From Eubacterium sp. (lineage in GTDB: Bacteria; Bacillota_A; Clostridia; Lachnospirales; Lachnospiraceae), in NCBI GenBank assembly GCA_023663915.1, contig JAMPGN010000167.1, forward strand, positions 1 to 9,478: 9,478 bases of DNA, written 5' to 3'. Made by a program: the position numbers and the translations under genes. Of the stretch, positions 7,015 through 9,478 are shown piece by piece; the first letter of the stretch is position 1, and every line of letters starts with the position of its first letter. A model generated the notes under the pieces. That model searched no databases. It was given only the letters and a program-made list of their open reading frames with translations, and was not told where the DNA came from.

Positions 7015-7992
7015 ACCAATATTGTTTTACGGTCTCACTGGATTCACTTTCGGACAAATGAAACCTTTCTGCAATACGTTTTATTGTGTCAGCTAATGAT
7101 ACCTCTAAATCTTTGTATGTTTCCACTGCGCCTTTAATCTGACCGGCTAATTCGCTTTCTTCCCGCATTTGTTGAATTGCCAAACACATATTAACATCTC
7201 CTTTCCCTTCGGGATATTTTAATTTGGAGCCTGTAACGATATTGATTATATCTGCCGCCTGCCTTTCCACGTTTTGGAAATGGAAATCTTTTTTTATAAT
7301 TTCGTTTAACTTTGCTTTATCCTTAGAATATTTGATATATAGCATCACTTCCCGCAGGTTTGAGTGAAAATCATTAATTTTCTCATCGGACATCTCCTTT
7401 GGAGCAATCAGATTTACATGATAATCCGGTGCATGTGCAAGGATTACGCTGTTGGTATTGGAATACATTTCTTTTAAAGAAAGGGGTGCATCCCAATTAT
7501 CCGATCCAAAATAGATTACGAGGGTGATGATAGGTATCAGGCGATCTGTTTTCCAGAAGCCGCTCAAAAATTCACCATCGGTTGGTTTCTCTTTATCTGG
7601 CTGTCCTGTTCCTGCTTCTTTTTCTTTGATGGTCTGCCTATGGGAGTTGGCGGCTTTGCTTACTTGGTGGGACAGATGAAGAAAGTCATAAACGCCGTTC
7701 TTAACAGGGAGAGCATAATGAATCTCCGCTTGGTTTTCGATGCCATGACGCAGTACGCAACATCTCCGTCTGTCATGGCATGTAAGAGTTTTAACACATC
7801 TCTGTATTTTTGCTCTGGAACGCTTGCGTTATTGGTTCCATACGGAACTACAATTCCCGTAGTGTCCAGTTCTGTTAGCCGGGTGGGGTCAATTTTCTGC
7901 TCCCCATGGTAAAGGAACTGATTGAACGCGTCGGCAAAAACGACTGGATTCGCCATGTATTCCTTGGCTATAATATCTATCTTTCCCATCAT
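7013..7992 (-). pseudogene. Rpn-family PD-(D/E)XK nuclease/putative transposase, frameshifted
   Basis: Rpn (YhgA-like) proteins are recombination-promoting nucleases once annotated as transposases. Codons 1-82 (MGKIDIIAKEYM to AYCVM, ending at 7744) are in one frame. The rest (IENQAEIHYALPVKNGVYDF through LSGFWKTD to ETVKQYW) continues in another frame to the stop at 7013-7015. Family members read YCVMGIENQ, so one G is missing from ATGG(G)CATC on the minus strand, plus position about 7743-7744. The break lies in the nuclease core, between RDVLK (63-67) and the E-N-Q motif. Restored length would be about 326 residues, normal for the family. The start is at 7992 or 7989 (tandem ATGs) with AGAAAGGA at 7998-8005. 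No other disruption is visible, so the mutation is recent, a sequencing error, or suppressed. Confidence 0.85.
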
Positions 7993-8017
7993 GAGGTTCC
8001 TTTCTGCTGCTGCTAAT

Positions 8018-8046
8018 AGTATACATTTAAAAATACTTTTCCTCAA
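8018..8046 (-). promoter_or_regulatory. Promoter of the Rpn-type gene
   Basis: On the minus strand, TTGAGG (8046-8041), a 17-nt spacer and TATACT (8023-8018) give a good sigma-A promoter ending 26 nt before the first ATG. It lies outside the invertible element, so inversion would not separate it from its gene. Confidence 0.6.
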
Positions 8047-8164
8047 TAGTCTTTGCAAAATTTTATAGTTGAAAATCCCCAAGTTGTCCATGACACTATG
8101 TGGGCATGAGTTATATAATGAAAACTCCACCAAAATGTATAAAGCGTAAAATATATGGTTATAC

Positions 8165-8213
8165 AAACAACGAGATGCAACAATTTACTATGAAATGTTG
8201 CATCTCGTTGTTT
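8165..8213. repeat. Left recombination site (inverted repeat, extended dyad)
   Basis: Inverted arms GATGCAACA (8174-8182) and TGTTGCATC (8196-8204) flank a 13-nt asymmetric core, ATTTACTATGAAA (8183-8195). Positions 8175-8204 are the exact reverse complement of 8955-8984. Here the dyad continues outward to an 18-bp perfect stem (8165-8182 with 8196-8213), which the right site lacks. The arms are the expected recombinase-binding elements and the core the strand-exchange region. As RNA it would form a very stable hairpin. Confidence 0.88.
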
Positions 8214-8222
8214 ACACAATAT

Positions 8223-8249
8223 ATATCGGAGCGATTTCAAAGTTCTTTA
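8223..8249 (-). promoter_or_regulatory. Sigma-28 (SigD/FliA) flagellar-class promoter on the invertible element
   Basis: On the minus strand TAAA (8249-8246), exactly 15 nt, then TCCGATAT (8230-8223). The SigD consensus is TAAA-N15-GCCGATAT, so only the first base of the -10 box differs; TAAAG also fits the longer enteric -35. The start site would be near 8216, at the edge of the left repeat. At present it reads leftward into the Rpn-type region. Inverted, it would read into csrA. Confidence 0.8.
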
Positions 8250-8269
8250 TAGTGAAATGAAAAATTTTT

Positions 8270-8302
8270 AAAAAAATTTATCCGCCATGCTTTTCACGGT
8301 GG
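8270..8302 (-). terminator. Intrinsic terminator of the recombinase gene
   Basis: Read on the minus strand, CCACCGTG (8302-8295) pairs with CATGGCGG (8289-8282) with one A-C mismatch and one G-T wobble, loop AAAAG. ATAAA and then seven Ts (8276-8270) follow. It lies between the recombinase stop and the sigma-28 promoter, so recombinase transcription should not run on into whatever gene lies beyond the repeat. Confidence 0.6.
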
Positions 8303-8312
8303 TATCACTGCA

Positions 8313-8894
8313 TTATAGTTGCACGCTTAGGTAGATTTTGTCCCGGTCATCCTGCTCAATTCCCAGATACCGCGTGGTAGTGCGGTAGGAAGAATGGTTG
8401 TAAATATCCATCAGTATAGCGGGCTGCGCGCCCTGCTGCCATGCCTGATAACCAAAAGTCTTGCGCAGGGAATGGCAACTGATATGATCTTCCAATCCGG
8501 CATATTCTGCCGCTTCCCTGATGATGCGGAACGCCTGCGAACGGGAGAGAGGTTCGTCCGGGTATCTGGTACTGGGGAAAAGGTATTGTTCCTCATCATG
8601 GTAATGACAATTCTGTTGTAAAAAGGTTAAAGTCTCATGGACGGAAGTGTTGATTGCTACCATTCTTTGTTTTCCTGTTTTCTGTTCATTGACGCAGATG
8701 TGCGCTTTGAAACAGTTTGTCTTCTGATTGTACACATCTTTCCATTTCAGATGCAGCAGGTCGCTGATGCGGAAGGCGGTATTCAATCCCAGAATGATCA
8801 TCGCATAGTTGCGGTAAATCGGTTTTTCTTCTAAAAAATATTTCTTGAATTTTTCGAGTTGTTCCTTGTTTTTGATTGGACAGGCTGTACTCAT
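8313..8894 (-). CDS. Tyrosine recombinase, catalytic-domain-only invertase type
   Basis: This 193-residue member of the phage-integrase (tyrosine recombinase) family has all catalytic residues: Arg42 (TAFRISDLLHLKW), Lys72 (QKTGK), His141 and Arg144 (HSLRKTFGYQAW), His167 (NHSSYRTT) and nucleophile Tyr176 (TRYLG). It lacks the separate N-terminal arm- and core-binding domains of phage integrases; only about 30 residues precede the catalytic fold. That size matches the FimB/FimE invertases (about 200 residues) that flip the fim promoter. ATG at 8894 has AAAGGAGT (8908-8901) 6 nt upstream. It is the only gene inside the inverted repeats, which makes those repeats its likely substrate. A cassette or conjugative-element integrase is less likely, since there are no direct-repeat att sites or cargo genes. 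Confidence 0.92.
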   Translation of the reverse strand: MSTACPIKNKEQLEKFKKYFLEEKPIYRNYAMIILGLNTAFRISDLLHLKWKDVYNQKTNCFKAHICVNEQKTGKQRMVAINTSVHETLTFLQQNCHYHDEEQYLFPSTRYPDEPLSRSQAFRIIREAAEYAGLEDHISCHSLRKTFGYQAWQQGAQPAILMDIYNHSSYRTTTRYLGIEQDDRDKIYLSVQL

Positions 8895-8943
8895 TTTTTT
8901 ACTCCTTTACATTGGTATGATTTTATTTTTTACAATATATAAC

Positions 8944-8972
8944 ATTATACGACGGATGCAACATTTCATAGT
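8944..8972 (-). promoter_or_regulatory. Possible recombinase promoter overlapping the right repeat
   Basis: On the minus strand a perfect TATAAT (8949-8944) lies 50 nt before the recombinase ATG. At 17-nt spacing the -35 position (8972-8967, ACTATG) falls inside the core of the right repeat and is poor. An alternative is TTGCAT (8961-8956) with TATATT (8939-8934). In either case recombinase bound at its site would overlap the promoter, a simple route to autoregulation. Confidence 0.4.
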
Positions 8973-8985
8973 AAATTGTTGCATG
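8955..8985. repeat. Right recombination site (inverted repeat)
   Basis: GATGCAACA (8955-8963), core TTTCATAGTAAAT (8964-8976) and TGTTGCAT (8977-8984) are the exact reverse complement of the left site over 30 bp. The asymmetric cores point in opposite directions, which dictates inversion rather than deletion. The outer dyad stops at 8 bp, unlike the 18-bp left copy. It lies 44 nt before the csrA start codon. Confidence 0.88.
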
Positions 8986-9028
8986 GCACGGCGGCACTTC
9001 ACAGAAGGAAAAGCAAGGAGGTTTTGAA

Positions 9029-9319
9029 ATGTTAAGACTCACAGTAAGCGCAGAAGACTATCTGATGATCGGAGAGGACGTAAAAATCGTTTTTCTCGGA
9101 GGGAGCAAGAACCATTTGAGAATCATGATTGACGCACCGAAGGAACTGAATGTTGTCCGCAGTAAAGTCATTGAGAACAATACCACGGACCCGGAGGAAA
9201 GAGAGAAGCTACCACACTATTACGCAGTGCCCGATCTTCCGGAAAAGTACCGGAAAAAGAAAGTCATGGTGAACGATTCTGTAAGGAAATCCAGAGTGAG
9301 TCGGACGGCAGGAGATTAA
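9029..9319 (+). CDS. csrA: CsrA-family translational regulator
   Basis: CsrA dimers bind GGA-containing hairpins in mRNA leaders and usually block the ribosome binding site; in many Firmicutes the main target is flagellin mRNA, with FliW as antagonist. The first 50 residues align without gaps to E. coli CsrA: MLRLTVSAEDYLMIG, VKIVFLGGSKNHLRI and DAPKELNVVRSKV. Leu4, Arg31 and the RNA-contact residue Arg44 are conserved. At 96 residues it is longer than the usual 60-75; the extra C-terminal part (about 51-96) is charged, ending in a basic KKK-RKSRVSR tail of unknown role. AAGGAGG (9015-9021) sits 7 nt before ATG. No promoter is visible in the 44 nt after the right repeat, so expression probably depends on transcription from inside the invertible element. 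fliW is not in the window. Confidence 0.92.
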   Translation: MLRLTVSAEDYLMIGEDVKIVFLGGSKNHLRIMIDAPKELNVVRSKVIENNTTDPEEREKLPHYYAVPDLPEKYRKKKVMVNDSVRKSRVSRTAGD

Positions 9320-9343
9320 CGGCAGCGTCACGGCAACAATGGT

Positions 9344-9380
9344 AATAGCCCGGAGCTATCCTAGGGGCTTCGGGATTATT
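9344..9380 (+). repeat. Large hairpin just after csrA
   Basis: CCCGGAGC (9349-9356) pairs with GCTTCGGG (9367-9374), one wobble, loop 10 nt. AATA (9344-9347) and TATT (9377-9380) extend it past a small internal loop. There is no T-run. It contains a GGA in the stem and may stabilise or process the csrA-downstream transcript. Confidence 0.5.
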
Positions 9381-9389
9381 CAATACAAA

Positions 9390-9416
9390 AAAGTAAATTC
9401 CTTCGGAATTTACTTT
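9390..9416 (+). terminator. 12-bp hairpin between csrA and the next gene
   Basis: AAAGTAAATTCC (9390-9401) pairs perfectly with GGAATTTACTTT (9405-9416), loop TTC. The only Ts are the last three of the stem, followed by AAAC, so it is a weak or partial terminator at most. It could lower read-through from csrA into the next gene, or be an RNase stop or end-protection hairpin. Confidence 0.45.
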
Positions 9417-9426
9417 AAACAAACAA

Positions 9427-9466
9427 CGGCTGCAAACGGAATTGCGGCTGGCAAACACAAGGAGGT
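9427..9466 (+). promoter_or_regulatory. Two-site CsrA-binding leader of the next gene
   Basis: Site 1 is a 9-bp hairpin (9427-9435 with 9442-9450, two G-U wobbles) whose hexaloop, ACGGAA (9436-9441), displays GGA, the preferred CsrA presentation. Site 2 is ACAAGGAGGT (9457-9466), close to the ACARGGAUGU consensus and containing the Shine-Dalgarno GGAGG (9461-9465). The GGA cores are 23 nt apart. A hairpin site upstream and a second one over the ribosome binding site is the arrangement in the Bacillus subtilis hag leader. Confidence 0.7.
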
Positions 9467-9472
9467 AATATT

Positions 9473-9478
9473 ATGATA
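9473..9478 (+). CDS. Start of a gene leaving the window; candidate flagellin
   Basis: ATG at 9473 follows a strong GGAGG (9461-9465) with 7-nt spacing; only Met-Ile is visible before the window ends. The flagellin assignment is inferred from csrA directly upstream, the CsrA-site leader, and the nearby sigma-28 promoter. Some clostridial flagellins begin Met-Ile, which is compatible but proves nothing. Confidence 0.5.

Larger units (their letters stand above)
7993..8312. other. Intergenic region spanning the left end of the invertible element
   Basis: Nothing here encodes a convincing protein. From left to right it holds the ribosome binding site and promoter of the Rpn-type gene (7998-8046), an AT-rich stretch with no recognised feature (8047-8164), the left inverted repeat (8165-8213), the leftward sigma-28 promoter (8223-8249), and the recombinase terminator (8270-8302). 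Confidence 0.7.
8174..8985. other. Predicted invertible DNA element (motility phase switch)
   Basis: The element is bounded by 30-bp perfect inverted repeats (8175-8204 and 8955-8984) and contains one tyrosine recombinase gene, its terminator and a sigma-28 promoter aimed out through the left end. Strand exchange between the repeats would flip about 0.75 kb and aim the sigma-28 promoter at csrA. By reflection the -10 box would land at 8929-8936 and the start site near 8943, giving an 86-nt leader. The recombinase and its own promoter travel together, so it could act in either orientation. The architecture parallels known clostridial invertible promoters such as the Clostridioides difficile flagellar switch. 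There, however, the recombinase lies elsewhere. That inversion occurs is inferred. Confidence 0.8.

Noticed and set aside
7640..7912. 90-codon plus-strand ORF opposite the Rpn-type gene
   Set aside because: It is a shadow of the frameshifted minus-strand gene; the conserved protein is read from the other strand.
7993..8166. N-terminal extension of the Rpn-type gene to 8166
   Set aside because: The extension covers the gene's promoter and ribosome binding site, while the family N-terminus begins at MGKIDIIAKEY.
8043..8240. Minus-strand ORF of 65 codons across the left repeat and flank
   Set aside because: It runs through the recombination site and sigma-28 promoter, has no good ribosome binding site and resembles no protein family I know.
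8912..8943. Rightward promoter inside the element facing csrA in the present orientation
   Set aside because: TTGGTA with TATATA or TATAAC at 18-20 nt spacing is weak and in very AT-rich DNA. Weak leakage cannot be excluded, but no credible promoter is visible.
8166..8985. Insertion sequence or small transposon with terminal inverted repeats
   Set aside because: The enzyme is a tyrosine recombinase, not a DDE transposase. The repeats have arm-core-arm structure, and I see no target-site duplication next to them. An invertible element explains the layout better.
8165..8985. CRISPR array or other tandem repeat
   Set aside because: Only two copies exist, in inverted orientation and about 750 bp apart.

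Overview
The window looks like a chromosomal segment of a spore-forming, probably flagellated Lachnospiraceae-type member of the Clostridia. Reasons: sporulation genes of the spoVA operon, a GH112 phosphorylase of the kind found in gut and plant-polysaccharide clostridia, strong AGGAGG-type ribosome binding sites, intrinsic terminators, an Rpn-family nuclease of a type common in this family, and a CsrA of the Firmicutes motility type. All identifications come from reading the sequence; no database search was run.

Layout. (1) 1-1273, plus strand: spoVAB and spoVAC, encoding membrane proteins of the spore dipicolinic acid channel. spoVAD and spoVAE do not follow. (2) 1312-3642: a monocistronic unit for a GH112 galactoside phosphorylase, with its own promoter and a strong terminator. 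(3) 3641-6711: a three-gene operon of OmpR-family response regulator, sensor histidine kinase and membrane-anchored extracytoplasmic protein. Coding ends overlap. A promoter motif in front of the operon recurs, nearly unchanged, just after its last gene. (4) 6712-7014: a possible 33-residue membrane peptide and a bidirectional terminator. (5) 7013-8046, minus strand: an Rpn-type PD-(D/E)XK nuclease gene broken by a single-base frameshift, with a good promoter. (6) 8165-8985: a self-contained invertible DNA element. (7) 9015-9478: csrA, a structured leader, and the first two codons of a further gene, inferred to be flagellin.

The main discovery candidate is region 6-7. A 193-residue, catalytic-domain-only tyrosine recombinase (FimB/FimE-like in size, all six catalytic residues present) lies between two perfect 30-bp inverted repeats about 0.75 kb apart. 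Each repeat is itself a pair of inverted 8-9 bp arms around a 13-bp asymmetric core, the expected structure of a tyrosine-recombinase crossover site. Inside the segment, between the recombinase terminator and the left repeat, is a near-consensus sigma-28 (SigD/FliA) promoter, TAAA-N15-TCCGATAT. It points out of the segment, to the left. In the sequenced orientation it faces away from csrA. After inversion it would sit about 86 nt upstream of csrA and drive csrA plus the next gene. The leader of that next gene has a 9-bp hairpin with a GGA-containing hexaloop and a Shine-Dalgarno inside an ACAAGGAGGT match to the CsrA consensus, the same arrangement as the CsrA-controlled flagellin (hag) leader of Bacillus subtilis. 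My reading is a motility phase-variation switch, captured in its OFF orientation, in which one inversion would control both a translational repressor and, probably, its flagellin target. Inversion itself and the identity of the last gene are inferences.
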